Positions 26,240-34,919 of a stretch of DNA of 64,000 bases are shown here, piece after piece. The DNA lies in the NCBI GenBank assembly GCA_029250885.1, contig JAQXEK010000078.1:1-64000 (forward strand), given 5' to 3'. Under the pieces are notes generated by a model. It saw only the letters and a program-made list of their open reading frames with translations, was not told where the DNA came from and did not search any database. Made by a program: the position numbers and the translations under genes. The stretch's first letter is position 1. The number at the start of each line of letters is the position of its first letter. This DNA comes from Planctomycetota bacterium. Lineage in GTDB: Bacteria; Planctomycetota; UBA1135; GCA-002686595.

Positions 26240-27999
26240 GCCGCTACCAAGCCACCCTCGCCTTGGCTCTCCTGATGGTGCTCGGCCTCGTCCTGCGCCT
26301 TGTGGGGAGCTCATCCCTGCTGCCCCACCACCCGGAGCCCGACACCTATGTCACGCGCCAGAGCGACTGGTCCGATGACGAGGCTTCGATTGGCAAGTAC
26401 CCGCTACTATTGGTCTCCATCGACGCTGCAATACCCTTTGGTAATGCCAAAGAGGTCGGCCAGACCGCGCCCCTCTCCGAACACCTAGCCTCGGCGGCCG
26501 CGCCGTTCGTCAAGACTAGGCGCTGGTTCTCTGTACTTTCGATGCTGCTCGTTCTCAGCACCTATTGGATTGGGCGCAACTTCTTTCGGCGCCCCGCGGC
26601 AGTCTTTGCCGCGGCAACGATTGCCGTACACCCGCTGTTGATCGTCTACGCGAACCAAGCGCGCCCCCACGTCCCCACTGCAGCTCTAGCTAGTCTCGGC
26701 GTTGTCTTCTGTCTGCGCGCATTGCGCACACGCCGGCCTGCGGATCTGCTGCTCGCAGGCTTGGTGACCGGCCTAGCTGCGGCTGCATTCCTGTCCGGAG
26801 TTTTTGCACTTGGCTCCCTGGCCGTCGTCGTCACCGTCGCCCTTTGGCAGCGCTGGTCCAAGTGCCTTCCGACCATTGCGGCGGTGCTCGCGATCATTGC
26901 CGGTTTGATGCTTTGGTCCTACCAACCCAAGCAAGCCGAAGAACCTCGTGACCCTGTAGCGCTTGCCGCGGAAGTAAAGAGCGCCGAGGCCTTGGCAGAG
27001 CAAAAAGCGAGTCGCAAGGACGGCACGTCTAGACTCGACGCCACTGGTGGAACCCAGCTGCTCGGTGGAAGCCAACACCGGGTTTACTTTCACCTTTTTA
27101 ACGGCGGCGGCTTTCTCATCCTAGGCCAAGCCCTGTATTCCCACGCACCCCTCTTGATGGTGCTCTCAATCCTCGGTTCCCTGCTCTGCCTCACTAAGCT
27201 GCTGGCGGTGATCCGGCGCGCACGCAATGGTGGCGATCCCCATGGGCTCAAGCTGCTGACAACTGCGGGCTACGCCGGTAGCTTCCTGCTCCTGTTTGGA
27301 GTTTACGCTGGGAGTAACGAGCGCTTCTTCGTGGCGCTGCTTCCTTACCTTGCCCTGGTCGCCGCCGTGCCGCTTGTCGAACTCGCCAAGTCCAAAGCGA
27401 GACTAGCGACGTGCCTCGCAGTTGGGCTTCTAGTCTTGCCATTAGCGGTGTCCTCGCGAATTGTGTGGCTGCGGATCCAGCCCGACTCGTTTCAAGTCGC
27501 CGCCACTTGGCTCCAAGAGCGTGCGGACGGCCAACTCAAGGGCAGCCGTACCAGCGTCTTTGTGGGTAGCTTTGGCTTCCTACCGATGTTCCAGGCCAAC
27601 CCCCATCGACTCAATCGCTCCGTGCGCAAGACGTCGATCTGGGGTCGTTACTTGCTGAACCACAAGTTCCAGCAGTCGCCCTACGCCATGCTCTACATGG
27701 AGTCCTCTAAGCAGAAATTCGCCACGATTGCCGAGGGTAAGCAGGCGGCCGCCAAGGTCGTTGGCAATGCTGATTTGGCCATCATCTACGCTTCCAAGGG
27801 GCATACCATGATCGGCCTTGTTGGCCAGCTGGTTCGCCAGCGAGGCGAGCTCTTGTACGCGACCCCGAACAAGAATCCAGACGCGCGCTCCATGAAGTAC
27901 GCCCTGGGGCCCCAGGCGTTCCTCGACGTCTGGAAGATCCAGCACCTAGGTGCCCCTCTAGAGGTCTACAGGCTAGAGCCTGGTGCCCAGGGAATCTAG
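26236..27999 (+). CDS. Polytopic glycosyltransferase, ArnT/PMT_2 (GT39/83)-like
   Basis: 587 aa with about ten hydrophobic helices. After the first helix come an acidic periplasmic loop (PEPDTYVTRQSDWSDDEAS), NFFRRPAAVFAAATIAVHPLLIVYANQARPHV-like helices and a soluble C-terminal third. This is the layout of lipid-linked sugar transferases of the GT-C fold. The start is a GTG overlapping the previous stop. Substrate and acceptor cannot be told from sequence. The N-terminal acidic loop would hold the catalytic Asp. Confidence 0.72.
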   Translation: MSRYQATLALALLMVLGLVLRLVGSSSLLPHHPEPDTYVTRQSDWSDDEASIGKYPLLLVSIDAAIPFGNAKEVGQTAPLSEHLASAAAPFVKTRRWFSVLSMLLVLSTYWIGRNFFRRPAAVFAAATIAVHPLLIVYANQARPHVPTAALASLGVVFCLRALRTRRPADLLLAGLVTGLAAAAFLSGVFALGSLAVVVTVALWQRWSKCLPTIAAVLAIIAGLMLWSYQPKQAEEPRDPVALAAEVKSAEALAEQKASRKDGTSRLDATGGTQLLGGSQHRVYFHLFNGGGFLILGQALYSHAPLLMVLSILGSLLCLTKLLAVIRRARNGGDPHGLKLLTTAGYAGSFLLLFGVYAGSNERFFVALLPYLALVAAVPLVELAKSKARLATCLAVGLLVLPLAVSSRIVWLRIQPDSFQVAATWLQERADGQLKGSRTSVFVGSFGFLPMFQANPHRLNRSVRKTSIWGRYLLNHKFQQSPYAMLYMESSKQKFATIAEGKQAAAKVVGNADLAIIYASKGHTMIGLVGQLVRQRGELLYATPNKNPDARSMKYALGPQAFLDVWKIQHLGAPLEVYRLEPGAQGI

Positions 28000-28093
28000 T
28001 CTCGGCTTCCAACGGGCGCTAGCCCAGGAATCTCATTAGGATACGCCATCAGAAGGCGCGGCCTAAAGTCCGGTCCCCTTCACCAATCAAACT

Positions 28094-28798
28094 ATGGAAT
28101 ACACAAATCAAGCCGTCCTGCCCGTCAGCGAAGCGGGCACCGATGTGCGTGCTCAGTTCATCATCAAGACCTACACCCACCTGCTGGGCGCGATCCTCGC
28201 GTTCGTCGGGCTAGAGGTCCTGTTCTTCAAGTCAGGGCTTGCCTACAAGTTCACTGAGATCGTCATGGGCAGCACCTTCAGCTGGCTCCTGGTTCTTGGT
28301 GCCTTCATGCTGGTGGGTGTCCTGGCCTCTTCCCTTGCCCGCAAGGCGCAATCGCCAGCCGCGCAGTACGCCGGCCTGGGTCTCTATGTGCTGGCCGAGA
28401 CCATTATCTTTGCCCCGCTGCTGTGCATAGCCAACTTATACTCCGGCCTAGAGATCATCGGGAATGCCGCCGCGATCACGATGGTCGGTTTTCTCGGTCT
28501 TACTGCCGTCGCATTCAAGTCCCGCAGAGACTTTAGCGGCTTGGGGCCTTACCTGATGTGGGGCAGTTTTTGCGCAATCGCCCTGATCGTCGCGAGCATC
28601 CTGATGGGCTTCCAGCTTGGGATCCTCTTCTTTAGCGCGATGATCGTGCTGGCCGGCGGATACATCCTGAAGCAGACCTCGACCATGATGCGCACCTACC
28701 CCACGACCCATTACGTGTCGGCATCCCTCGAACTGTTTGCCAGTGTCGCTCTGATGTTCTGGTATGTATTGAACCTGCTGATGTCCCTACGCGACTAG
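28094..28798 (+). CDS. Bax inhibitor-1 / YccA family membrane protein
   Basis: 234 aa with seven transmembrane helices. VRAQFIIKTYTHLLGAILAFVGLEVLF at the N-terminus and FSAMIVLAGGYILKQTSTMMRTY near the C-terminus are family features. Bacterial members act as pH-sensitive calcium leak channels or interact with the FtsH protease. It is monocistronic and ends at a strong bidirectional terminator. Confidence 0.93.
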   Translation: MEYTNQAVLPVSEAGTDVRAQFIIKTYTHLLGAILAFVGLEVLFFKSGLAYKFTEIVMGSTFSWLLVLGAFMLVGVLASSLARKAQSPAAQYAGLGLYVLAETIIFAPLLCIANLYSGLEIIGNAAAITMVGFLGLTAVAFKSRRDFSGLGPYLMWGSFCAIALIVASILMGFQLGILFFSAMIVLAGGYILKQTSTMMRTYPTTHYVSASLELFASVALMFWYVLNLLMSLRD

Positions 28799-28827
28799 GC
28801 TTCTTTCGACCCAGACCTTGGAATAGC

Positions 28828-28864
28828 AAGAGAGCCGAAGCGCCCAGGGCGCTTCGGCTCTCTT
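28828..28864. terminator. Bidirectional terminator between BI-1 gene and porin gene
   Basis: An 18-bp perfect palindromic stem pairs AAGAGAGCCGAAGCGCCC (28828-28845) with 28847-28864, centred on one A. The flanks are A/T-containing on both sides. It lies between convergent stops at 28798 and 28884. Confidence 0.9.
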
Positions 28865-28883
28865 CCCATTCCAAACGTCTGCC

Positions 28884-29924
28884 CTAGAGGGTCACGTTAA
28901 TGTCGATCCGAGCGCGAAAGGGCTCCACCGTGCCGTCGTCAGACTGGGAGCCAACGATCTTGATAGAGACGTTATCCTGCCACCAGTATTCCCATCCAGC
29001 CATGAAGCCTTCGCTGCCGGGACCGGTAAGGGGCAGCTTGTCCTGGCCAACCTCGGCCACGAAGGCGTTGTCGTCAAAGTCGAAGAGACTTGCAGAGAAC
29101 TGGCTGTCGCCTTGGCTGCCTGCAGGACCGAAGAGAAAGCCAAGTGCCATCCCCTGGTCGTCGCCAGAGTTGTCGTCTAGGTTCTGGATAAACTCGAGCG
29201 ATGCGGTCAGATCGCCTTGGCTTGCACTGACCACAGTATCCCAGACCAGGAAGTCCTCGGCCGAGGCGGTGAACGCATCGGCGCTGGACCAGTCCGAGAC
29301 CATCGTTGAGAAGCCCCAGGTGATCTCTTCGCCACCGCCTAGGTTCACTTGCAAGCTGGTGACTTGGGCGTCCGCGGTATCGATGGGGTCTGGAACGGCC
29401 TCGTCCACAATATTGACCTCGTCCACAATCGTGTGGCCAAGACGTAGGTCCATGTCCAGGTTGCCCTCAGAGCTCCAGATGCCGGAAAGACCCGCGTGCT
29501 GGACGTCGCTGTCCCAGGACCACTCGCCGTAGACGGGGTTCGTGGCGAAGGGATTGCCGTACATCCCGACCTGTAGGGTCATGCTGTCGCTGGCGCGCCA
29601 GCTCAAGTTGATGCGGTCAATGGCTACATCCGCGCCGACCTGGGAGTCTGCGTCTCCGCCGCCAAAGTCCCAGTTGGGGTTATTGGCGTCGCCACTGGTG
29701 GTGGTTAGGCGCACCTCGGCGCGCAGCTCTTCCGAGAGATCCATGAGTGCGCCTAGGCGGAAACGCAGGCGGCCGCGGGTTCGGTCTTCGCCCGCGGTGT
29801 TTTGGTCCATGGTGGTCTCGCCGACCATGCGGATGTCGCCGTAGAAGTTGAGCCAGTCGGTGGGGACTCCTAGGTTGGTGGTTGGGAGGGCTGTGGTGGT
29901 TAAGGCTAGTAGGGTGGTTAGCAT
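28884..29924 (-). CDS. Putative outer-membrane beta-barrel porin
   Basis: 346 aa. A short signal-like N-terminus (MLTTLLALTTTALPTTN) is followed by alternating hydrophobic/polar strands: WLNFYGDIRMVGETT, TRGRLRFRLGALMDL, ELRAEVRLTTTS and INLSWRASDSMTLQVGMYG. It ends in IDINVTL, with a hydrophobic terminal residue as expected for BAM recognition. It resembles the phosphate-selective-porin-like barrels of planctomycetes and proteobacteria. Many Asp residues in loops suggest cation preference, but that is speculative. The upstream region (29925-30691) is filled with repeated hairpin elements. Confidence 0.7.
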   Translation of the reverse strand: MLTTLLALTTTALPTTNLGVPTDWLNFYGDIRMVGETTMDQNTAGEDRTRGRLRFRLGALMDLSEELRAEVRLTTTSGDANNPNWDFGGGDADSQVGADVAIDRINLSWRASDSMTLQVGMYGNPFATNPVYGEWSWDSDVQHAGLSGIWSSEGNLDMDLRLGHTIVDEVNIVDEAVPDPIDTADAQVTSLQVNLGGGEEITWGFSTMVSDWSSADAFTASAEDFLVWDTVVSASQGDLTASLEFIQNLDDNSGDDQGMALGFLFGPAGSQGDSQFSASLFDFDDNAFVAEVGQDKLPLTGPGSEGFMAGWEYWWQDNVSIKIVGSQSDDGTVEPFRARIDINVTL

Positions 29925-30060
29925 TGGGATCGTTGGGGGTTGGGCGTGGCTTCCCTTTGGGGGGTGTTATCGTCGGGTTCCCTTCTGGGGTTTTCCAGTT
30001 GAAAGATTGGCGTTTGTGTTTTGGGTGGGGCGCTTTGCTGGTTGGGTGGTGGTGATTGGC

Positions 30061-30250
30061 GGCTTGGTTGGGCGCTTCGCGCGTTGGGGGAGGTGGGGCG
30101 CCCGGCGTCCCGGTCAGCAGCAGGACTCCGGAACCCGGACGGCCCGAGGAGATTGGGATGATTTGGGCGTTAAGGGGGCCGTCCCAAAGGGATTCCTACG
30201 CCCTGCTGCTGACCGAGACGCCTTCTGGGGTCGCAACGACTCTGAGGGTG
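30061..30250 (+). repeat. Structured hairpin element, copy A
   Basis: A long stem pairs 30104-30124 with 30202-30222 (20 pairs, one C-A mismatch at 30110/30216); its main part is GGTCAGCAGCAGG with CCTGCTGCTGACC. Inside, GGAACCC (30130-30136) pairs with GGGATTCC (30189-30196, bulged A), and GGACGGCCC (30137-30145) pairs with 30176-30184. The inner part and flanks are conserved in copy B while the long stem is different, which argues for selection on structure. It could be an RNA or a DNA hairpin of a small mobile element. Confidence 0.75.
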
Positions 30251-30439
30251 AGGAGGGTGAGAATTGGGTGGCCATTTGTGTGCGGTTCGGGCGATTGAGG
30301 AATGGGGACGGCCAACCAGGGGGCTTGTGTGAGGTATAAGTGTATTGCTCAGGTGACCGCCACAATCCCGCTCCTGCTTCCAGGCCCCATGCCACCACGG
30401 CTTGAGGCTTCGCCTTTTCTCCACCACGGCAGATAACCT

Positions 30440-30643
30440 CGTCGTACCTTTCTTCCAGACGTTGCGATCCTCCAGAGGCGTCTCTTCCGCCAGGGGGGCG
30501 GAGGAATCCCTCAGGGACGGCCCCAGCGACGCTCAATCCATCCCAATCTCCACAGGCCGTCCGGGTTCCGGAGTCCCCCTGGCGGAAGAGACGACGGACG
30601 CCCAACACGTCCCCCACCGCGCGCAGCGCCCCAAAATCAAGCC
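30440..30643 (-). repeat. Structured hairpin element, copy B (inverted)
   Basis: Read on the minus strand it aligns with copy A along its length, including the left flank (GCGCTGCGCGCG...TGGGGGA) and the right flank (GACGCCTCTGG...TCGCAACG). The long stem is 18 perfect base pairs, 30480-30497 with 30575-30592 (CTTCCGCCAGGGGG / CCCCCTGGCGGAAG), unrelated in sequence to copy A's stem. The inner pairs GGACGGCC/GGCCGTCC and GGAACCC/GGGATTCC and the loop motif GGAGATTGGGATG are retained. Confidence 0.75.
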
Positions 30644-30691
30644 AGCGACAAAGCCAAGCGCAGCGCAAAAATAGCCCAGCGCAGCGCTCCC

Positions 30692-32083
30692 CTACTTCGT
30701 CGCGCAAGAAGCGCTCTCAATTCGCTCGCGTTCCGCCTCGAAGCCAGCGCGCCCCATCAGGGCATACGCAGCGACCTTACCAGCCTCCACGCCCGGCTGA
30801 TCAAAGGCGTCGACATCGTAGAACTCCCCCATCAAGGCCACAGCTAGTTCCATCATGTAGATGTACTGGCCTACCGTGTGGGCGGTGATGGTCTCGAAGT
30901 GGATTGAGGCGTTGGGACGCTTCGCGTCGGTGAGAGCGATGCGGGTGCCGTCGCGCTCGGCTTGGAAGAGTTCGCGGAGGGAGCGCTCGCCAAGGTAGTC
31001 CACGCCCTCAAGGTCGCGGAAGGAGGCGGGGGTTTGCGGGATCTTGACTTCGTGGTCGCCGGTCCCGACGGTCATCAGGGTGAACCACTTATCGAAGGGG
31101 CCTTCAACGTAGAGTTGCACTTGGCTGTGCTGGTCGGTCACGCCTACAGCACTGACAGGGGTCGGGCCCCGGAAGACCTCTTCGCCGCTCTTGGAGAGGC
31201 GCTTACCGATGGACTCACCGAGTAGTTGGGCGTACCAGGCGGCCATGTTGGCAAGGCGGTGGCTGTAGGGAAAGGTGACGGCGATGGGCATGCCCTTCTC
31301 CTCGTGCAGCTTGTGCTGGACTAGGGCGTAAAGCAGGGCTGGGTTCTCCATCAGCGCTTCGTTTTGGCAGCGCTTGTCCATGTCGGCCGCTCCCTTGAGC
31401 AGACCCTTGACGTCGATGCCCACCAAGGCCGAAGACAGCAAACCGACAGGTGAGAGCACACTGAATCGGCCGCCTACACCATCGGGCACGATGAAAGACT
31501 CATAGCCCTCGCGCTCGACGATCTCACGCAGCACGCCGTTCTCCTTGTCGGTGGTCACGACAATGTGATCCCGGTGCCCCTCTTCACCCAGATGTTGGAC
31601 CAAGCGCGCACGGAAGATCAGGAACTGGCTCATGGTCTCGGCGGTACCGCCGGACTTCGAGATCACGTTGAACAAGGTGTGGTCGGGATCGAAGTGATCC
31701 AGGAACTCGCCGACGAGATCCGGGTCGATATTGTCGAGCACGAAGAGTCGCGCTACGCCCGGGGGCGGCTCCACATTGTGAAAGGGACTGCCGAGGGCGG
31801 ACTGCAGAGCCGTGTTGCCGAGAGCCGATCCGCCGATGCCCAGCACAACGATGTTTTTAAAGCGTCCGTTCACGGAGGACGCGTAGTCCAAGATCGAGTC
31901 CAGCACGTCCTGGGCATAGGGCAGGTCCAGCCAGCGCAGGTCCTTGTCACGCCGTGCCTGAATCTCCGCTAGGGCTGCAGAGCATCGAGCCTGGTCGGCT
32001 AGGAGCTCTTCCATCGTCAAGCCGTGATCGGAACCGATCGCATCGGCTAGAACGTTACTCAGGTCAAATTGGATTTGGCTCAC
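30692..32083 (-). CDS. pgi: Glucose-6-phosphate isomerase
   Basis: 463 aa from the GTG at 32083 (VSQIQFDLSNVL), close to the short bacterial PGI length; the frame is open to 32239 but that part looks non-coding. It interconverts glucose-6-phosphate and fructose-6-phosphate. Motifs are VLGIGGSALGNTAL, FNVISKSGGTAETMSQF, the active-site GVGGRFSVLSPVGLL, TDQHSQVQLYVEGP and a C-terminal QPGVEAGK lysine. It is monocistronic; its 3' region carries the hairpin elements. Confidence 0.95.
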   Translation of the reverse strand: MSQIQFDLSNVLADAIGSDHGLTMEELLADQARCSAALAEIQARRDKDLRWLDLPYAQDVLDSILDYASSVNGRFKNIVVLGIGGSALGNTALQSALGSPFHNVEPPPGVARLFVLDNIDPDLVGEFLDHFDPDHTLFNVISKSGGTAETMSQFLIFRARLVQHLGEEGHRDHIVVTTDKENGVLREIVEREGYESFIVPDGVGGRFSVLSPVGLLSSALVGIDVKGLLKGAADMDKRCQNEALMENPALLYALVQHKLHEEKGMPIAVTFPYSHRLANMAAWYAQLLGESIGKRLSKSGEEVFRGPTPVSAVGVTDQHSQVQLYVEGPFDKWFTLMTVGTGDHEVKIPQTPASFRDLEGVDYLGERSLRELFQAERDGTRIALTDAKRPNASIHFETITAHTVGQYIYMMELAVALMGEFYDVDAFDQPGVEAGKVAAYALMGRAGFEAERERIESASCATK

Positions 32084-32213
32084 AACAGATACTCGGGTCA
32101 AGGACGCAAGGAAGGGGGAAGCTGCCGGGTCAAGCCAGCAGGCACCTAGGGTACCCCATCCACGAAATCCAAGTAATAGGGTAGTGTGCCCGAAAACGCG
32201 AAAGGGGCGCCTA

Positions 32214-32236
32214 GGGCCGTGGAACTGACACGGCCC
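32214..32236. other. Hairpin downstream of YugP-like gene
   Basis: GGGCCGTG (32214-32221) pairs with CACGGCCC (32229-32236) around a 7-base loop, 30 bases after the stop of the minus-strand peptidase gene. There is no T-run, so it is a weak terminator at best. Confidence 0.45.
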
Positions 32237-32267
32237 CAAGCGCTCGCACTTTCAGGAGTGTCGTTTT

Positions 32268-32993
32268 CTACTCGCGCCGACTGCGCATAAGCAGAGCGAT
32301 CAGCTGCATGATAGAAGCCGCAGCGGCGGCAACGTAGGTCATAGCGGCTGCGTCTAAGACCTTGGACACGCCCTCTTCTTCTTGCTGATTGGAGACGATT
32401 CCCGTGGACACCAAAACCGCCTTGGCCCGACGTGATGCATCGATTTCAACGGGCAGGGTGAGCAGTTGAAAAAACACCAACCCGGCGAAGAGCGCGACGC
32501 CGACCTGCATGAGCAAGGGGCCCAAGATCGCCTCCGAGGAGTTCAAGAACATGCCAATGATGAACACAAAGTACCAAGCGCGTCCGCCGACCTGTGCGAC
32601 GGGCACAAAGGTCGAGCGCCAGCCGAGGGGCGCGTAGTCTACGGCGTCCTGGATCGAGTGACCGGCCTCGTGGGCGGCCACGGCGATCGCGGAGATCGAC
32701 CGCCCGTCGTAGACATCGGGCGACAGCCGAAGGGCGCGCGCCCGGGGATCGTAGTGGTCGCTTAGGAAGCCGGAGCTGCGCTCGATGGTCACGCCCTCGA
32801 CACCGCCGGACCGGCAAACCGCCGCCGCAGCCTCGGCGCCCGTCATGCCAGACTGCACGCCAACCTCGGCAAATTTCTTAAATGTCGAGGTCACGCGGTG
32901 CTGGGCCCAGGTCGTCACAATGATGCCCAAGAGTGTGGCAACCAAGTAGACGGGGTTCATCAACAGGGGATCAAAGAAGAAGAAGGAGAGCAT
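32268..32993 (-). CDS. YugP-type neutral zinc metallopeptidase, membrane
   Basis: 241 aa. An N-terminal membrane segment is followed by VAAHEAGHSIQDA, whose HEAGH is the HExxH zinc motif, then hydrophobic helices and VEIDASRRAKAVL with a likely third-ligand Glu. It matches the Zn_peptidase_2 (YugP) family in length and order. The physiological role is not established. It is divergent from the MerR gene, with the shared upstream region at 32994-33177. Confidence 0.9.
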   Translation of the reverse strand: MLSFFFFDPLLMNPVYLVATLLGIIVTTWAQHRVTSTFKKFAEVGVQSGMTGAEAAAAVCRSGGVEGVTIERSSGFLSDHYDPRARALRLSPDVYDGRSISAIAVAAHEAGHSIQDAVDYAPLGWRSTFVPVAQVGGRAWYFVFIIGMFLNSSEAILGPLLMQVGVALFAGLVFFQLLTLPVEIDASRRAKAVLVSTGIVSNQQEEEGVSKVLDAAAMTYVAAAAASIMQLIALLMRSRRE

Positions 32994-33177
32994 GTTGCCT
33001 GACTTGGTTTGGGGCCCGGGTCGTGGAAATCGCGCAGAGTCTTACGCGAGGGTTAGATTTACCTCGAACGGAATCTACCGAAAATGCGTTTGTGCGCTAA
33101 ATATAGGGTACTCGAAGGCTCGTGGGTTTCCGGTGGCGCTCAAAACTAAGCCCGAGACCCCCTTTGCTCACTATCCT

Positions 33178-33675
33178 ATGGCAGCTCATCTGCCCACCAC
33201 ACCCATGGACCGGAAAGACCTGCTTAAGATCGGCGACTTCGCGAGCCTCGCGGACACCAACCTGCGGACGCTTCGCTACTACGAAGAGCTCGGGTTGCTA
33301 ACGCCAGCTGCACGCAGCGATGGTGGCTTTCGCTACTACCGCGCCACGGATGTCAATCGCCTCAACATGATCCGCCACCTGCAGGACCTCGGTCTGCAGC
33401 TCGACCAGATCGGCGCCCTGTTGACCTGCCGCGAGGAGGGCCTTGAACACCACCACTTCGTTGAGCGCGTTCGCCATGCCCTGTCCGCCCAAGATGACCT
33501 GCTACAGGCACGAATCGCCGAGCTCGAAGACCAGCGCATGCGCATCGCAAAGTCGGTGATCAAGGTCTCCGAGTGTGCAGGCTGCAAGACGCGACCAAGC
33601 GCCCTGAACAACTTCTGCGAGCCCTGCGCCGAGACCGGCATGCCCCTCCCTAAGCCCATCAGCGCTCTCTTCTAG
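33178..33675 (+). CDS. MerR-family regulator with C-terminal zinc-ribbon-like cysteines
   Basis: About 165 aa. I start at ATG 33178; ATG 33205 (MDRKDLLKIGDF) is equally possible, and neither has a Shine-Dalgarno. The winged helix is KIGDFASLADTNLRTLRYYEELGLLTPAARSDGGFRYY, followed by a long dimerisation helix (LQARIAELEDQRMRIAKSV). The C-terminus holds two CxxC pairs, CAGC and CEPC, 15 residues apart, which could bind Zn or an Fe-S cluster as the sensor. It lies five bases upstream of the cysteine desulfurase gene and is probably cotranscribed, suggesting a link to sulfur or cluster status. Confidence 0.85.
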   Translation: MAAHLPTTPMDRKDLLKIGDFASLADTNLRTLRYYEELGLLTPAARSDGGFRYYRATDVNRLNMIRHLQDLGLQLDQIGALLTCREEGLEHHHFVERVRHALSAQDDLLQARIAELEDQRMRIAKSVIKVSECAGCKTRPSALNNFCEPCAETGMPLPKPISALF

Positions 33676-33680
33676 CAGCC

Positions 33681-34919
33681 ATGCCTGTGGATTCGAATTG
33701 CGAAGCCGCCTACCTCGACAACAACGCGACGTCCCCTGTCGCAGAGGAAGTGCTGGCCGCCATGGTGCCCTGGTTTCGCGCCGAGCCCGGCAACCCGTCC
33801 AGCCTGCACGGGCCCGGTGAGCGTGCGCACGCGGCGATCTCGAAGGCGCGCAAGCAGGTCGCCGTCTTGCTTGGCGCCCGCTCGCCCAAGCAGGTGCACT
33901 TTACATCTGGAGGCACCGAGTCCATCAACTCAGCCCTGTATTCAGCACTCCTTGCCGGAGCCAGCCAGGGCCGCCACCTCGCGATCACATCCACAGTTGA
34001 GCACCCTGCCACGGCGGAGTACCTGAGCGCGATGGCGAAGTCCGGGGCTTGGTCCGCAGCCGGCGAATCCGTGCCGAAGCTACAGATCGCCGAGGTCCAA
34101 GTGGACAAAGAGGGGCGACTGGACGTCAAGGCCCTGCTCGACCTGCTGTCGGATCAGGGTGAGCGATGCTGTGTCGTGAGCCTGCTGCTAGTCAACAACG
34201 AGACCGGCCATGTCCTTTCTTCCGAAGACATCCGCACGATTGGCGACGCAACCCACCGCGCCGGCGCACTGCTGCACCTAGACGCCGTACAGGCGGCTGG
34301 CAAGCTGCCCCTAGCCCTCGCCGACCTGCCCGTGGATTACGCTTCGATCAGCGGCCACAAGTTCCATGGACCTAAGGGGATCGGTGCGCTGTATGTTCGC
34401 GGCGAGGCCTTTCACCCCCTCCTGCACGGTGGCCCCCAGGAATCTGAGCGCCGTGCCGGAACCGAAAATGTTCCGGCCATCGTGGGCCTAGGGGAAGCGG
34501 CAGCCCTCGGGCAGGCCTACACAACATCCCCAGAGGCGATGGCAAGTACCACTGCGCGTCGGGATCGTCTGGAAGTTGCATTGCTCGCCGCCTTGGCCGG
34601 AACTCGGGTCGCGGGCGCCGGCGCGAAGCGTGTGGGCACGGCCACCTGCATCGAGTTTCCGGGCGTCGACGGCGAGGCCGCTCTGCTCATGCTCTCCCAT
34701 ATGCAGATCGCCGTCTCAACGGGCTCGGCCTGTGGCTCGACCCACCACGCTCCGTCCCATGTACTGCTCGCCATGGGGCGGACCGAGGACGAGGCTTCCT
34801 CGTCCCTGCGCTTCTCCTTATCTCGAGAGACTACAGACGCGGAGGTGGACCTGGCCATCTCCGCCGTCCCCGTCGTGATCGAAGCACTGCGCAGCTTGTC
34901 CGCTGGAATCGAGAGCTAG
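33681..34919 (+). CDS. Cysteine desulfurase (NifS/IscS family)
   Basis: 412 aa class V PLP enzyme that takes sulfur from cysteine for Fe-S clusters and thio-modifications. YLDNNATSP opens the protein, TSGGTESIN and VEHPA bind cofactor, Lys227 in SISGHKFHGPKG is the PLP lysine, and Cys351 in STGSACGS is the persulfide cysteine. The loop around Cys351 is of the group I (IscS/NifS) length. No IscU, IscA or SUF gene is adjacent; only the MerR regulator is linked. A weak hairpin with TTTT at 35040-35060 may terminate it. Confidence 0.94.
   Translation: MPVDSNCEAAYLDNNATSPVAEEVLAAMVPWFRAEPGNPSSLHGPGERAHAAISKARKQVAVLLGARSPKQVHFTSGGTESINSALYSALLAGASQGRHLAITSTVEHPATAEYLSAMAKSGAWSAAGESVPKLQIAEVQVDKEGRLDVKALLDLLSDQGERCCVVSLLLVNNETGHVLSSEDIRTIGDATHRAGALLHLDAVQAAGKLPLALADLPVDYASISGHKFHGPKGIGALYVRGEAFHPLLHGGPQESERRAGTENVPAIVGLGEAAALGQAYTTSPEAMASTTARRDRLEVALLAALAGTRVAGAGAKRVGTATCIEFPGVDGEAALLMLSHMQIAVSTGSACGSTHHAPSHVLLAMGRTEDEASSSLRFSLSRETTDAEVDLAISAVPVVIEALRSLSAGIES

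Larger units (their letters stand above)
29925..30691. other. Gene-free region with inverted hairpin element pair
   Basis: 767 bases between the porin start and the pgi stop. The first 130 bases are strikingly G/T-rich on the plus strand. They are followed by copy A (30061-30250) and, inverted, copy B (30440-30643) of a structured element. A 15-base direct repeat, AGCCAAGCGCAGCGC at 30652 and AGCCCAGCGCAGCGC at 30673, lies next to the pgi stop. No plausible protein is encoded. Confidence 0.8.

Noticed and set aside
32084-32239. N-terminal extension of pgi (52 residues).
   Set aside because: The sequence does not resemble PGI, and a GTG at 32083 gives the normal length and N-terminus.
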